DNA of 64,000 bases from Tenrec ecaudatus (GCF_050624435.1 NC_134539.1:40766001-40830000); one strand, 5' to 3'; counted from the stretch's first letter, positions 1 through 10,234 are shown. The notes: a model not told the origin generated them from the sequence alone. Translations and numbers: made by a program.

Positions 1-55
1 ATGTTTGTACATATGTTGCCATCATTATTTTCTAGACATTTACTTTCTTTTTTGT
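1..55 (-). mobile_element. L1 3'-end fragment, cut by window edge
   Basis: This matches the internal part of the L1 3' tail seen complete at 17.65-17.85 kb and 53.2-53.4 kb, including the stretch around tacatatgttgccatcat. It runs off the left edge, so its true 3' end is not visible. No coding content. Confidence 0.6.
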
Positions 56-72
56 TTTTGTTGGTGTTGTTT

Positions 73-235
73 TAATCATTTTATTGGGGGCTCATACAAC
101 TCTTACCAGAATCCATACATCCATCAATCATGTCAAGCATATTTGTACATTTCTTGCCATCATCATTCTCAAAATATTTGCTTTCTACTTGAGCCGTTGG
201 TATCAGCTCCTCATTTTATTTCCCTTCCTGGTTTT
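73..235 (-). mobile_element. L1 3' terminal fragment
   Basis: Read on the minus strand it ends in the family's usual tail: a polyadenylation signal within aataaaatga preceded by ctcatacaac in plus orientation. It is only the last 160 bp or so of the 3' UTR, a typical severely 5'-truncated copy. It abuts the preceding fragment in the same orientation and sits next to an opposite-strand copy. I saw no clear target site duplication. Confidence 0.75.
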
Positions 236-299
236 TGCACTTATTAATGTATCTGCCTGTCTATCTAGATAAGATATGTGGGTTAAATAATTTGGAGAT

Positions 300-1640
300 G
301 AAAAGAATGGGACCAATGGTTCCAGGGATATGGGAGAAGGGGAGGTGGAAGAAACGAAATGGAGGGGGGAGCGTAACCAACCCAGGGACAAGGGAACAAC
401 AAGTGAACTAAAACTAATGGAAGGAAGGTCATAGGATGCCTAGCGGGGCTCAATCATGGCAAAGTAGCAGCAAGGAATTACTAACCCTGAATGAAGGCCA
501 AACATGTTGGTGGGACAAGAGGTAAGTAAAAAGGAAATAGAGAAAAGAACCAGGAGCAAAGGAGATTGATTGAGTCCTAAATATAGGCATGTACATATGT
601 AAATATATATATATATTTAATGAGAGGGGAATAGAGCTATGTACTCATATCTATATGTTAAGAATTAAGGTTGCACATGTACATTACGTCTCAACTCAAG
701 TACTCAACACAAGAACACCTTGTTCTAACAATCTGGGATTCTGTGATGCTCGTCTTCCTGACACAATCGCTGAAGACAAAGCAGGTGCATAAACAAATGT
801 GGTGAAGAAAGCTGATGGTTCTGGCTACTAAAAGATATAGCATCTGGGGTCTTAAAGGCATAACTATAAACACATTGTAATCTAGCTCAGAATCAACAAA
901 GCCCACATGGAAGAAGCACACCAGTCTGTGTGATCATGAGGTGTCAATGGGATCAGGTATCAGGCATCTAAGACACAGGATAAAACCATATCCAATGTGA
1001 ATGAGGTTGAGCATGGAGTGGATACCCAATACCCATCTGTAGTCAATAGGACATCCCCTCACAGAGGGGTCACGGGGAAAAGATGAGCCAGCCAGGGTGC
1101 AGTATAGCACCTATGAAACATACAACATTCCTCTAGCTCTTTGGTGCTTCCTCACCTCACTATCATGACCTCAATTCTACCTAACAAATTGGATTAGACC
1201 AGAGCATTCACACTGCTACAGATAAGAGCCCACAACATAGGGAATCCATGAATGATAAACCCTGCAGGGCCAACAAGGAGAGTAGAGACACCAGGAGGAT
1301 TAGGTGAGGGTGGGGGAGAAAGGGGGAATCAATTACAAGGATCAACCTAGAACTTCCTCCCAGAAAAATAATGGAAAAGTGGGTGAAGGGCGACAGGGGA
1401 TGATGTAAGAAATGGAAAAATAATCTATAACTTATCAAGGGTTCGTGAGGGAGGGTGGGTGGGAGAAGAAGGAGGAAGAAATGGGGAGCAGATATCAGGG
1501 GCTCAAGTGGGAAGAGAATGCTTTATAAATGATGATGGCAGCATATGTGTAAATGTGCTTGACACATTGGAGGAATGTATGGATTGTGATAAGAGATGTA
1601 AGAGCCACCAATAAAAGTATTTTAGAAAATTTTTTTAAAA
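300..1640 (+). mobile_element. L1 3' UTR copy, 5'-truncated
   Basis: About 1.3 kb of L1 3' UTR in plus orientation. It aligns by eye along its length with the inverse of 17.65-19.35 kb: a purine-rich start, one copy of the unit that is tandemly tripled at 18.35-18.87 kb (here about 730-920), then the conserved end with aataaaag near 1612 and an A-rich tail to 1640. No ORF2 sequence remains. Many point differences and small gaps indicate an older copy. Confidence 0.8.
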
Positions 1641-1877
1641 AGAAAAGGTGCCTCGTCATCTTTCTCCTGGTCAATTCAGTTAATATCAATGATTTATCTT
1701 TGTTTCACATCGAATCACCAGGTGTTCCTACTCTGTCTCATTTTTGAGCATTTATATTTGTTTCTGGATAGCCATTGTATTTTCAAGCCTTTTTACCTAG
1801 TGTTCATCTTATTACAAGGACACCCTTGCTACGTAGCTCCCATGGAGTCTCCTCTACCTCATTCTTTTCTTAGGGAC
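1641..1877. other. No recognised feature
   Basis: T-rich sequence between an L1 copy and an AfroSINE. Short open frames overlap it on both strands, but none shows a recognisable domain. Confidence 0.4.
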
Positions 1878-1997
1878 CTGTAATGGTACAGTAGTTAAGT
1901 GTTCAGCTGCTCCTCTGAAGTTTGGTTAGTTTGTACCCACCAGACACTTCAGGCAAAAAATGTGATGCAGTCTACTTCTGTAAAGATTATAGCTTTG
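1878..1997 (+). mobile_element. AfroSINE, left part of a copy split by L1
   Basis: tRNA-derived Afrotherian SINE. The tRNA-like head has decayed A and B box regions and is followed by the body motif ending at aagattatagctttg. The element is interrupted here and resumes at 2784/2799, where the text continues in register with the AfroSINE consensus (ggaa(g)ccctgtggtgcag). The 15 bases at 1983-1997 are repeated at 2784-2798 as the target site duplication of the inserted L1. Confidence 0.75.
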
Positions 1998-2783
1998 TGT
2001 CTAAGGTCGTAAAGTTTTGAGGATAAACAAGTAGCCATCTAGCTGACAAGCAACAAAGTCCACATGGAAGAAGCACACCAAACTGTGTGGCCATGAGGTG
2101 TCAATGGGATCAGGAACCAGGCATAAAAGACCCTGAACAAAAAATATATATCAATGTGAATGAGGAGGAGTGCAGAGTGGAGACCCAATGCTTACCTGTA
2201 GATAATCAGACATCCCCTTATAGAAGAGTCACAAGGAAGAGATGGGCCAGGCAGGGCACACTATAGCACCGATGAAACAGACAATTTTCCTCTAGTTCTT
2301 TATGCTCTGCTCCTCGCCGAGCTATCATAACCCCAATTCTACCTTACAAATCTGCTAGACCAGAGCATGTAAATGGGTACAGATAAGAGCTGGAAACAGC
2401 GAATCCAGGTCAGATAAGCCCCTCGGGATCAATAATGAGAGTAGCGATACCAGGACTGGAAGGGGAAGGTGGGGAGGGGGGAGAAAGAAGGAACTGATAA
2501 CAATGATCTACATATAACCCCCTCCCAGGAGGACAGACAAATGGGTGAAGGGGGACATCGGTCAACATAAGACATGAAAAAAAATTATAAATTATCAAGG
2601 GTTCATGAGGGAGGGAGGGTGGGGGAGGAAGGGAAAAGCGAAGAGCTGATACCAAGGACTCAAGCAGAAAGAAAATATTTTGAAAATAATGATGGCAACA
2701 AATGTAAAAATGTGCTTGATGCAATGGATGTATGTGTGGATTGTGATCAGAGTTGTATGAGCTTTCAATAAAATGATTTTTTT
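1998..2783 (+). mobile_element. L1 3' UTR insertion inside an AfroSINE
   Basis: 5'-truncated L1 3' UTR of about 0.79 kb, ending in aataaaatgattttttt. It is flanked by the exact direct repeat aagattatagctttg (1983-1997 and 2784-2798), the expected mark of L1 target-primed reverse transcription. Removing it and one repeat restores a continuous AfroSINE, so the L1 is younger than the SINE. Confidence 0.88.
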
Positions 2784-2860
2784 AAGATTATAGCTTTGGA
2801 AGCCCTGTGGTGCAGTAATAATACTCTGTGCTACTAGGCCTATATGAGTCCTTGTGCTCT
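2784..2860 (+). mobile_element. AfroSINE, right part after L1 interruption
   Basis: Continuation of the AfroSINE begun at 1878. It carries the body and the 3' section corresponding to the stretch ending in the ctatgagtc-like motif (here tatatgagtc). It fades into unannotated sequence after about 2860. Confidence 0.65.
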
Positions 2861-3864
2861 TTTTGTAATTCTAATCTCATAAATTTACCACATAGGCCAT
2901 GTACCCAGACCATCTTACTGTACTTCTCTGCACCTATTCCTGTGAGGTCATTCTGTTCATAATGAAATAAGATAAACATGGATCATTATTTTATATACAT
3001 ATTTTTGATGGGGATTGGAAGTGAGAAGAAAAAATAAACAAAGTAAAGGATAAAGTTTAATATTCTAGTAACTGAAGTTTCACGAACACTTACTACTCCT
3101 TGGTAAACTATTTTAATACCAAAATTTATGAAAAATCCATTGCTGCAATATGACCAACCCCCAAAACTAAGCTGTTTTCCTTGAGTAAATAGTTGGTGTT
3201 CATCAGGAAAACAGACGTCCATCAAGAAACGATTCACGGTTTCACAGGCAATTAGAAAACAGTTAACGACGTCCAAATGCCTTTCTGTTGAAGAATGCCA
3301 AATGGGAGACGTGCAAGCATCGCTGGAGGATAATTTTCCTCTGTGGCTCCTGATCTACTTGCTACATGTGAATCTCCTATTATAGATAAACAAAAACCTT
3401 TTTAGGATTGAAGTTCTTAGATTGCAAAAATGGTAGTCACTATGCAAATAATATGAAGTCTTGCCTACTATTTGGGTACTTTTATGATTTTGTGAGGAAG
3501 TCAGACTCGGAGAAGGAATGAAGCTCAGCAGTCAAGGCAGAACAGGTCTTGAGAAGTTTCTAGCTGAGAGCTCCTAGTCCCTCTGGCATTTATTCTGCAC
3601 ATTTGAAAATCTTTAATATTAGGACATATTTTATATATTAAAATGAAATTCTAAGGGTTTGTCCCTGATAGTACTTTACCATCTCCTTCTATGCCAAGAA
3701 ATACTTGGAAGCAGTTTGTAATAAAATACGCACAGATAGTGTTAAAAATGAACCCTAACTTATAACTGTCACCAAAAAATTAATTAGATAACATCCTCTA
3801 GGTATAACCCGAGGGTCTACGCAGGACTTCATTCTACAGCTGTGTTCTGATACAGGAGGAGTCC
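2861..3864. other. No recognised feature
   Basis: AT-rich DNA. A 96-codon minus-strand open frame (2986-3276) has no domain I recognise and a biased Phe/Tyr-rich tail, so I treat it as chance. No clear repeat family. Confidence 0.4.
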
Positions 3865-4045
3865 TGTGGGCAGAGTGGGCAGCAAATTGGATTGCTAGCT
3901 GCAGCGTCCTCAGGCCAAACACATCAGCCAGTTTTCAAGAGAAAGACCAGGTTTCCTCTACTCCTGTAGTGTTAGAGATTCATGAACTCACCGGGGAAGC
4001 CCTGCTCTTTCCAACAGTGGTCCCATGAGTCCAGAATTCAAAAAG
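3865..4045 (+). mobile_element. AfroSINE (degenerate)
   Basis: Head and body are recognisable by order: gtgggcag...agtgggcag, a ttggattgctagctgcag block matching the anticodon-arm region, cagccagttttcaagagaaaga, then ctactcctgtag and aactcaccgggg. This order matches the tenrec-type AfroSINE. Divergence is high and the 3' end is missing. Confidence 0.55.
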
Positions 4046-5254
4046 TAGAAAATAATAATTTATTCTTTTAAAATTATTCATTAACCATTTTATATATTCG
4101 ACAGTACAATGGATTTTGGAAAAGCCAAATATGGAGAGTAATATATAATTTGGGTAATTTGGTTTATAAAATGAAAATTTGGTTTAGAAAGTGCTGTTTG
4201 AAGCCCTGGGCTTACAAAGGTGTACATAATGCCTCTGTGCAAGTCAGAGAAGATGCTTGATTGAGAAAAAGAATAATGTTCATGTAACTAAGTCTTAATA
4301 TCCACACACTTCACTCTCACCATAGTTAACTTAAAACAAAAAGGTTATCATGAGAAAATTAGCATTATGAGAAAATAGAGGATGACCAGGTCTGATGACA
4401 AAATGAAAATGCCTATATAACCACCTAACTTCCAAATCCCAACATTACCAGACTTCCAAATTATATTATTGCATCTGTGACAAACCATAAACTTGTAGCC
4501 CAGCCAAAGTGACACATGCCATTAACCACCATAGCTGCCTTTACGCTTGCATCACACCCCAGTGATCTTTACTGTCAGACACATGTTATTATTGTCTAAA
4601 AATGTGGACATTAAATAATAATTTTTTATTATTGTACTGAAGGTGAAATGGCAAATAATGAGATAGTATCTAAGTGAGAAGTAGATGTAGTTAATGGCAA
4701 GAAGTAATTCAAGATAAAGTGATCAATAAGAGAGAAAACATGGTTGTAAGAAATGCTTGGAAAATCATGAGAATTTTTAAATGTCTGAGGTTCACATATT
4801 TGCAACCAAGTCTTAGAAATGAAGCAGGAAAAGTATGATCAGTATAATAGCATTTCTATTTTTATATGCAAAGATCAGAATTTAACTTTCATCCTGTTTT
4901 TTTTTTTGAGTCTTTAAATGTTATGGGCAGGAACGTGGCATGATCAGACTTTGATTCTGAATACTGATTTGATTCCAATGTGTAGAAGTGTGTTGAAATA
5001 TTTGGATCAGAGCCGCTCGATTTTCCCTGGGAAGGGAGCTTTACCCTGCTCTCTCTTTGCAGCAAAGCTGTTCCACCTACACAACACAGTTGTTAGTGAG
5101 TCTTTCTCCGATCTTGATGATTTATTTTTCTATCCTTTACAGAACCCAAGTTTGCAGATTATTTGCTCAGTACACAGATTAAATTAGTACAAGGACAATC
5201 ATGCATACCTTTTATGATTATAAACTACGCAGTAATCTTGTTCTGTGAGTACAA
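4046..5254. other. No recognised feature
   Basis: AT-rich unique-looking sequence with short homopolymer runs, such as the T run at about 4900. An 89-codon plus-strand frame at 4918-5187 has no recognisable motif and no flanking exon signals I can support. Confidence 0.4.
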
Positions 5255-5775
5255 CTTCACCTTGTTATAAATATAGGTTCCACATGAGAACTATTAAGTA
5301 TAACATCTTAGGAACATTTATTAAATAAAACATCAAAATGTGCAGCTCTTGCATCTCACAGCCTCTACTTAAGTCTAAACGCTTATGAAGGCAGTGTTTC
5401 TCTCTCGGGATTCTGTGCTGTTTGACTTTCACCATGTCAAGATGGTAGCTGGGCATCCTCAAGGGATTCAAATTGTGTTGCTTTAAATGTTGTTTGAGTT
5501 TGGGGAACAAAAAGAAGTATAATGAGCCAAGATCAGGGATGGATGGAGTGAAATTCCCCAGGAGCTACTAATAGGACAGCCCTTGCAGTCCTAAGAATAA
5601 GTAGGTGCATTGTTGTACTGGAAGCAACATTGGTGTAATGTTGTACCGGAAGCAAAAATTGCTCAGTGCAACTTTCCTCACAAACAAAGAAAGAATAATC
5701 ATCTTCATAATATCTTGAAGTGAACTCTTTGACTTAAATGTCACGGGTCGAGGAGATCCACTTTCTTAGAGCTTT
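5255..5775 (-). mobile_element. Mariner-family DNA transposon remnant (transposase 3' part)
   Basis: On the minus strand the text reads through a degraded transposase. It has a block like YNNAPTYS (family: HDNAPAH), then a phrase equivalent to FLFPKLKQHLK with an H.LNPL continuation, which is the conserved mariner C-terminal region after the catalytic Asp. Stops and frameshifts break it throughout. An AfroSINE adjoins it at 5790. Terminal inverted repeats were not identified. Confidence 0.55.
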
Positions 5776-5789
5776 TAAAAGATACTCTA

Positions 5790-5975
5790 ATAAAACTAAT
5801 CCATTGTCATAAAGTCATCGCTGACTCATAGTGACCCCCCTTATGGGTTTCTGAGACTGTTATTGTTTATGGAGGTAGAAAACCCAGTCTTTCACCCCAG
5901 GAGATGCTGTAGGGTTTCAACTGTGGACCATGCAGATCACAGCCCAATGGGTAACCACTGCACCACAAGGGCTAA
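5790..5975 (-). mobile_element. AfroSINE
   Basis: Well-preserved inverse AfroSINE. It starts with attgtcataaagtcatcgctgac (family: attgccatcgagtcgattccgac) and actcatagtgaccc, then tgggtttctgagactgt, and ends at the tRNA-like head with gggtaaccactgcacca. The tgggtttctgagactgt body is the variant I associate with tenrec. Confidence 0.85.
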
Positions 5976-6029
5976 GTCAAGTGTATTCTTGAGATATCTT
6001 GTCAACAATGATACCTTGATCCATGACAT

Positions 6030-6410
6030 AATTTAAATGCTTTCTTCCCTTCTTTCTTCCTTACTTCTCATTTTCTCCTGTGACCTCAACTTTGGGGTTT
6101 CTCCCTCACTCAATTCCCACATATCCTTCTCAGAATTCCCAAAGATGTCTCGCTGTCTAAGCCTCTCCAATGCCTCAGTTAAGGAAAGCCCCATCATATT
6201 GAAGCAAGTTTTAGATCTGGTTTCATTCGTACTTCTCAAGACTGCCCTCGCGTCCGCTCCAGGTGCGGTAAACACGACAATGCACAAAATTCTCCAGAAT
6301 GGATTTCACCAACAAATGTTTGAGGGATGTTGCAGACCCTCCCTGGGAAGCTCAGCTCAGCAGCTGCTCCTTCCGCCAGGTTGGAGCTTTGCTCCCAACA
6401 CGTAACTATA
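6030..6410. other. Unrecognised CpG-containing block with open frames on both strands
   Basis: A block of higher GC and several CpGs (around 6248-6274: cctcgcgtccgctcc, aggtgcggtaaacacgac) in AT-rich surroundings. It is open for 122 codons on plus (6037-6405) and 84 codons on minus (6033-6287). The minus frame has an Arg/Glu-rich hydrophilic C-terminal third. I do not recognise either product. It could be a degraded processed pseudogene, LTR or internal retroviral piece. No A-tail or flanking duplication was found. Confidence 0.3.
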
Positions 6411-6447
6411 TTTTAAGTAATCCATGCATGTTATACACATGCAGGTA

Positions 6448-6519
6448 TATATTTTAAAAGAGAAAATAGTCACACAAGAAATACATGTTTATATTTTAAA
6501 AGAGAAAATATTCACACAA
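6448..6519. repeat. Short tandem duplication, 42-bp period, two copies
   Basis: The 30-bp segment starting tatattttaaaagag at 6448 recurs at 6490 with one mismatch visible in the shared part. Too short and too few copies to be a satellite; probably replication slippage. Confidence 0.75.
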
Positions 6520-7465
6520 TCAAGAAGTAACCACAATCAAAGGAACTGTAAGATACATCTCCCTAGAATTACACACATGCAGACATTTTAAAAAGTAGGT
6601 GTCATACTGCCCAACTACTTTTAATTCAAAAAGTGTCATTAAAATTAAGAAAACTGATTATGAAACATCTTTAAATATTGGAGATTTTGTGTGCTTTGCG
6701 TTCCATTAGCTCTTTCATTTTTAGATCATACTGATTGGCAACCTTCTATTTAAGGTACAAAATTTAGCATTCACACCTCACTATAGCTCACCTTCTGTGA
6801 TTTTCTTAATTACTGTATGTTATATTTTTAGACATTTAATAGAACTATAAATATATTTTAAAAGTAACTTTATTATGAAAGTAATAATTTTCATGATTAT
6901 TTCACTTTGGTTCAATATTTAAATTATGTTAATGTTTATATCCAAAATGTTTGCTCTTGTTTTTCCATTCCTAATAAACTTTACCTTGAATTTAGTTTTA
7001 TTTAAGCAATAAGTATGACAATGAATTGCACATATCTGAAACATAACATCTTAGTAAATTTTCACTCAGAGAACATACCACAAAGACGAGCACTCGGAGT
7101 AAGAATAGCAATATAATCAACACAATAATCTCTTTTTACTCTTAAAAATAGGTTTGATTTGCTTGTTTTTGTCCTTCATATTAATAAAGCATACAGTCCT
7201 GGAAATTCTGTATTCAAAAATTCACCCAGTTTATTATGTATTGCAGATATATGTGACAACATCACAATCTAGTTATCCATTACATTATTTATAGTGTCTC
7301 ACTTCCAGACCCTTCTGAGCAATACTGATCAAATCAATATTTTACTTATCTATTCACATGCCAAATATCATTGTCTGGAAACCCATCTTTGGAATTTGGA
7401 TAATTCAGTATCCACAGACAAGCTTTGTTAGTTCACTAAACAAAACAAAGCAATACGAAAACCTG
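6520..7465. other. AT-rich, no recognised feature
   Basis: Long AT-rich stretch without a recognisable repeat, RNA gene or plausible exon. Confidence 0.45.
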
Positions 7466-7511
7466 TAAGACCAAACTCATTGCCATAGAGTTGATTCCAA
7501 ATCATAGTGAC
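7466..7511 (-). mobile_element. AfroSINE, 3' part of a split copy
   Basis: Inverse AfroSINE 3' end: accaaactcattgccatag, gttgattcc and aatcatagtgac. It stops abruptly at about 7511 where a composite insertion starts. The SINE resumes at about 8256 with ctctagggcatggcagatctgcc, which continues the family text after the break. Confidence 0.75.
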
Positions 7512-7590
7512 AGGTGACACTGCTTTACTATTGGTCTCCAGGTGGGTCCGCCCACATGCAGATTCACCCACGTAGGAGTACCCGGTGTGA

Positions 7591-7598
7591 TGACGTCA
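7591..7598. promoter_or_regulatory. ATF/CREB-type palindrome TGACGTCA
   Basis: Exact full cAMP-response-element consensus inside a 12-bp palindrome (7589-7600, gatgacgtcatc), followed directly by gcgccaacc. Full CRE sites are rare by chance in AT-rich DNA, but no nearby transcription unit is visible. Function is unproven. Confidence 0.4.
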
Positions 7599-7600
7599 TC

Positions 7601-7659
7601 GCGCCAACCCCACCACATACACCCCATACAAATACAAGTGTATGTGACATGGTTGGCGC
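7601..7659. repeat. Two-stem inverted repeat (hairpin)
   Basis: Outer arms gcgccaacc (7601-7609) and ggttggcgc (7651-7659) are exact reverse complements. After a symmetrical 4-by-4 internal loop, inner arms cacatacac (7614-7622) and gtgtatgtg (7638-7646) are also exact reverse complements, closing a 15-nt loop. Eighteen perfect pairs in 59 nt are unlikely by chance. It might be a subterminal repeat of a DNA transposon or a structured RNA remnant. Confidence 0.7.
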
Positions 7660-7694
7660 CATAATGTACGTATGGGGACCAGTCACATGTGTAA

Positions 7695-7766
7695 AAAGCA
7701 GCTACTGAGTAGAGAGCAGCTACTCTGTTAAAAGCAGCTACTGTGTTGAAAGCAACAGTATTGGAG
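7695..7766. repeat. 18-bp minisatellite, four units
   Basis: The core gcagctact occurs at 7698, 7716 and 7734, exactly 18 bp apart. A degenerate fourth unit (gcaacagta) follows at 7752. The period is a multiple of three, so frames stay open across it. Confidence 0.8.
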
Positions 7767-7984
7767 GTAAAAGGACACTTCATGAATTAAAATTACTGGG
7801 TAAATGTGGAAGATTATCTTTGTTGTGCTCGTGCAAAGACTGCCCTGAGAATTTCTGATCTGGCGAGAAAGAAGCTATCTCAATCTTTGCAATGATGTTG
7901 GCTTTTTATGCATACTGTTGCAGAATGTAGCAATGTAGTTTACTATTGTTATATTAAGACTTTTACCCATGCTACACTATGTTT

Positions 7985-8255
7985 CAAGACAAAATTTCAT
8001 TTATTTGTAATTAGACATAAATATTTCCCAATATATAATTACTTATTGTTTTGTGATTAATCACTATGCTTTAATTATGTTCAATTTGTGACAATGAAAA
8101 TACATCCTGCATATCAGATATTTACATTACAATTCATAATGGAAGCAAAATTGCAGTGATGAAGTAGCAACAAAAATAATTTTATGGTTGGGGGTCACCA
8201 CCACATGAGGAACTGTATGACAGGATCGCGGCATCAGGAAGGTCGAGAACCACTG
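7985..8255 (-). mobile_element. SPIN-type hAT transposon end (MITE or truncated element)
   Basis: On the minus strand it starts at 8255 with the hAT terminal repeat cagtggttctcgaccttcc. It continues with the SPIN subterminal text: atgccgcgatcc, cctcatgtggtggtgacccc, aattatttttgttgctacttc, cctgcatatcagatatttac in inverse order, and an AT-rich stretch with gtgattaatcactatgc. The outer 8 bp (8256-8263, ctctaggg) have the tctag core expected at hAT target sites. The second terminal repeat was not found, so this is one end only. SPIN elements were described as horizontally transferred among tetrapods, including tenrec. Confidence 0.75.
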
Positions 8256-8405
8256 CTCTAGGGCATGGCAGATCTGCCTCTGTGGGTTTCTGAGACTGTA
8301 CCACTTTGTAGGAGTAGAAAAGCTCATCTTTCCCCCATGAGCCACTGCTGATTTCTAACTGTTGACTTAGTGGTTAGCATCCTAACGTCACTGTGCTGCC
8401 ATAGA
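8256..8405 (-). mobile_element. AfroSINE, 5' part of a split copy
   Basis: Completes the AfroSINE interrupted at 7511: gatctgcctctgtgggtttctgag, agtagaaaagctcatctttc, then the tRNA-like head gttgacttagtggttagcat. Together the two parts make one near-complete minus-strand SINE. Confidence 0.8.
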
Positions 8406-8474
8406 AGTGACTGTGTTCCTTAACAGTTACGAAATGTTGGGGAATTCACGATCTAGTATTAACATCACATTACT

Positions 8475-8615
8475 CTCAGTCAATTTTGACACACAGGGTC
8501 CCTATACCACAAGGCTTCCAAGGCTATAATTTTCAGAGAAGCAGACTGCCCTATCATTGTCCCATGCCACAGCTGGCGGGGTCTAACCACCCACTTTCAG
8601 TTAGCAACTGAACAC
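8475..8615 (-). mobile_element. AfroSINE fragment
   Basis: Inverse AfroSINE with the order cagggtccctata, ggcttccaaggctataa, agagaagcagactgcc, cacagctggcggggtctaaccac, agttagcaactgaac. This is the elephant-like body variant (cagactgcc) rather than the tgggtttctgag variant at 5.8 and 8.3 kb, so two SINE subfamilies are present. Confidence 0.75.
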
Positions 8616-9629
8616 TATGCTTAATGTACCTTTAGATCTCCTTGCTGGTTAATAAGCCATTCCAGAACCAAGCTTCTTAAAACAGTATTATTCTTTCCCA
8701 GGACCCTCTTGTCATCTCTATTGTTATACTGGGCAAAGCTCAATTGATTTGTGCTGGGCTTGTCCATGGGCTTGAGCTTCACAGGCAAGTTGGTTCTGCT
8801 TAGTGACTTTGTTCATACAGCTGGCCACCCTGTGTTGGTGCCATTCTTGACTACGTTCCAATATGGATGAGTAACAGAAAAGAACAGCATGCCTCACCCT
8901 CTAAAAGAGCATTGCTCTCAGGCTAGGTCGAGAGTGAAGCAGGAAAGAACAGTATACAGTGTCCAGAGGTAAGAGGATGTAGTCTTCACATGGCTGATCA
9001 TGCGCACCTCATGCTGCCTCTGGAAAAGAAAGCGGAAGACTTGATATATGGTATCATCACTACAGAAGAATGGATGTTAATACTTAAAAATTACTCTGAT
9101 TATTTTGCATTATGACTAAATTCACTAGTACATAATTTAACTAAAAGTTGTTATTTATCCTTGAGGATTATGCCATTTGCTGCCATGTCCAAATTATCCT
9201 GACTATGGAATAAGTTTTATCACTTCATTATATTGAAGCATCCAGCATAGAAGTAAATGTATATTATTTTGCATTCATTTGCATTACTGACTTTGCAAAC
9301 ATCTGAAAGCATACATTTGTATACAATATCTATAAAATAGGTTCCATAGTATGGATCATTAAAAATATCAATGAAGATGCTACTACTGCATGACTGTACA
9401 TTTTTAAGATATGGTATTAAGTTGAAATCATGATTGCTCATCTTGTCTTCCCAATATATTATAAGTTTTATTAGAAAGGTAAAGTGCTATGTCTGCTAAA
9501 CACTACACATTTCTTAGCCCTGCAGAGAACAAGATAAGCCCGTTGATACATTTAAGAGAAAAAAATGTGAATTTGAGAACATAATTGGGCCTACACGATA
9601 TAGGTAACATAGTACCATTGCAGTCTGGA
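8616..9629. other. No recognised feature
   Basis: Mixed sequence. The part at 8860-9040 resembles no repeat I can name with confidence, and the rest is AT-rich. Short open frames only. Confidence 0.4.
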
Positions 9630-9633
9630 GATT

Positions 9634-10092
9634 TGTTAGGCAGATAGTGCAGGGATGGTAATGTCTATGAACGCATGCTCAGAGAGCCAAGCACAAGAAC
9701 AAAGGGCGGCGCATGATCAGAGGCCTAGGGTTTTCCGCTGGTGGGCATGGGTGGGCGTTAAACCTGGATCGGCCCACCTGGGCCAGGTGAATTCAATTTA
9801 GTCAATGGGGTCGATCTGGGGTCATCCAACACGCCACCCCGTGGAATCCTCGGGAGAGGGAGAACTTGGGAGTGAGCTAATAGACAGACGCAAGGAAAGA
9901 GATCTTTGTGTGACACTGAGCAGTCTCTGCCAGGCTGCATGTTCGGGAGGAATCCTACGGGTGCCGTGTAAAACCTGAAACTTCTTCTAACTCTCATTAA
10001 ACTCACTTGGATCACGAGCCAGGCTTCGACGTGAATTCTTTCTCTCAGAGCCAAGGATCGAGGTGCAACTCTATCTCCAGAGAGATGTAACA
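9634..10092 (+). mobile_element. Solo LTR of an endogenous retrovirus (459 bp)
   Basis: Starts tgttaggcag and ends tgtaaca, with TG...CA ends, and is flanked by the exact 4-bp duplication gatt (9630-9633 and 10093-10096). A 4-bp duplication fits a class I (gammaretrovirus-like) family. Inside it shares its whole layout with 10235-10712: acgcatgc near the start, a cccacctgggccaggtg block, a CAAT-like agtcaatggg, and a polyadenylation-like cattaaac before a CpG-bearing U5. No internal viral genes remain. Confidence 0.9.
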
Positions 10093-10234
10093 GATTTTGT
10101 TCACCTAATTAAACTAATAAGATAAGAGTACAACCTTAAGAGGACTCATTCTTTGATTAAAGGCTTCTGTGTGTTATGAAGGGAGAGAAGTAGTGGCTTA
10201 CTAGGTGACAAAACCATTGTAAGCATATTGAGTC

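Larger units (their letters stand above)
7512..7984. mobile_element. Left portion of composite insertion (possible SPIN/hAT interior)
   Basis: This fills the gap between the AfroSINE break and the SPIN-like end. The first 180 bp are CpG-richer than the flanks and hold a full TGACGTCA palindrome (7591-7598), a two-stem hairpin (7601-7659) and then an 18-bp minisatellite (7695-7766). The remainder, to 7984, is AT-rich. A 93-codon minus-strand frame (7502-7783) runs through it and carries hexapeptide repeats of the type VAAFNR because the minisatellite period is a multiple of three. I recognise no transposase motif. It may be internal sequence of the same DNA transposon as the SPIN end or a separate older insertion. 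Confidence 0.4.

Noticed and set aside
300-1640. 5' inversion (twin priming) of one L1, combining the minus fragment at 73-235 with the plus copy
   Set aside because: Both fragments contain the same 3' terminus, whereas twin priming would invert an upstream segment. Two independent insertions are simpler.
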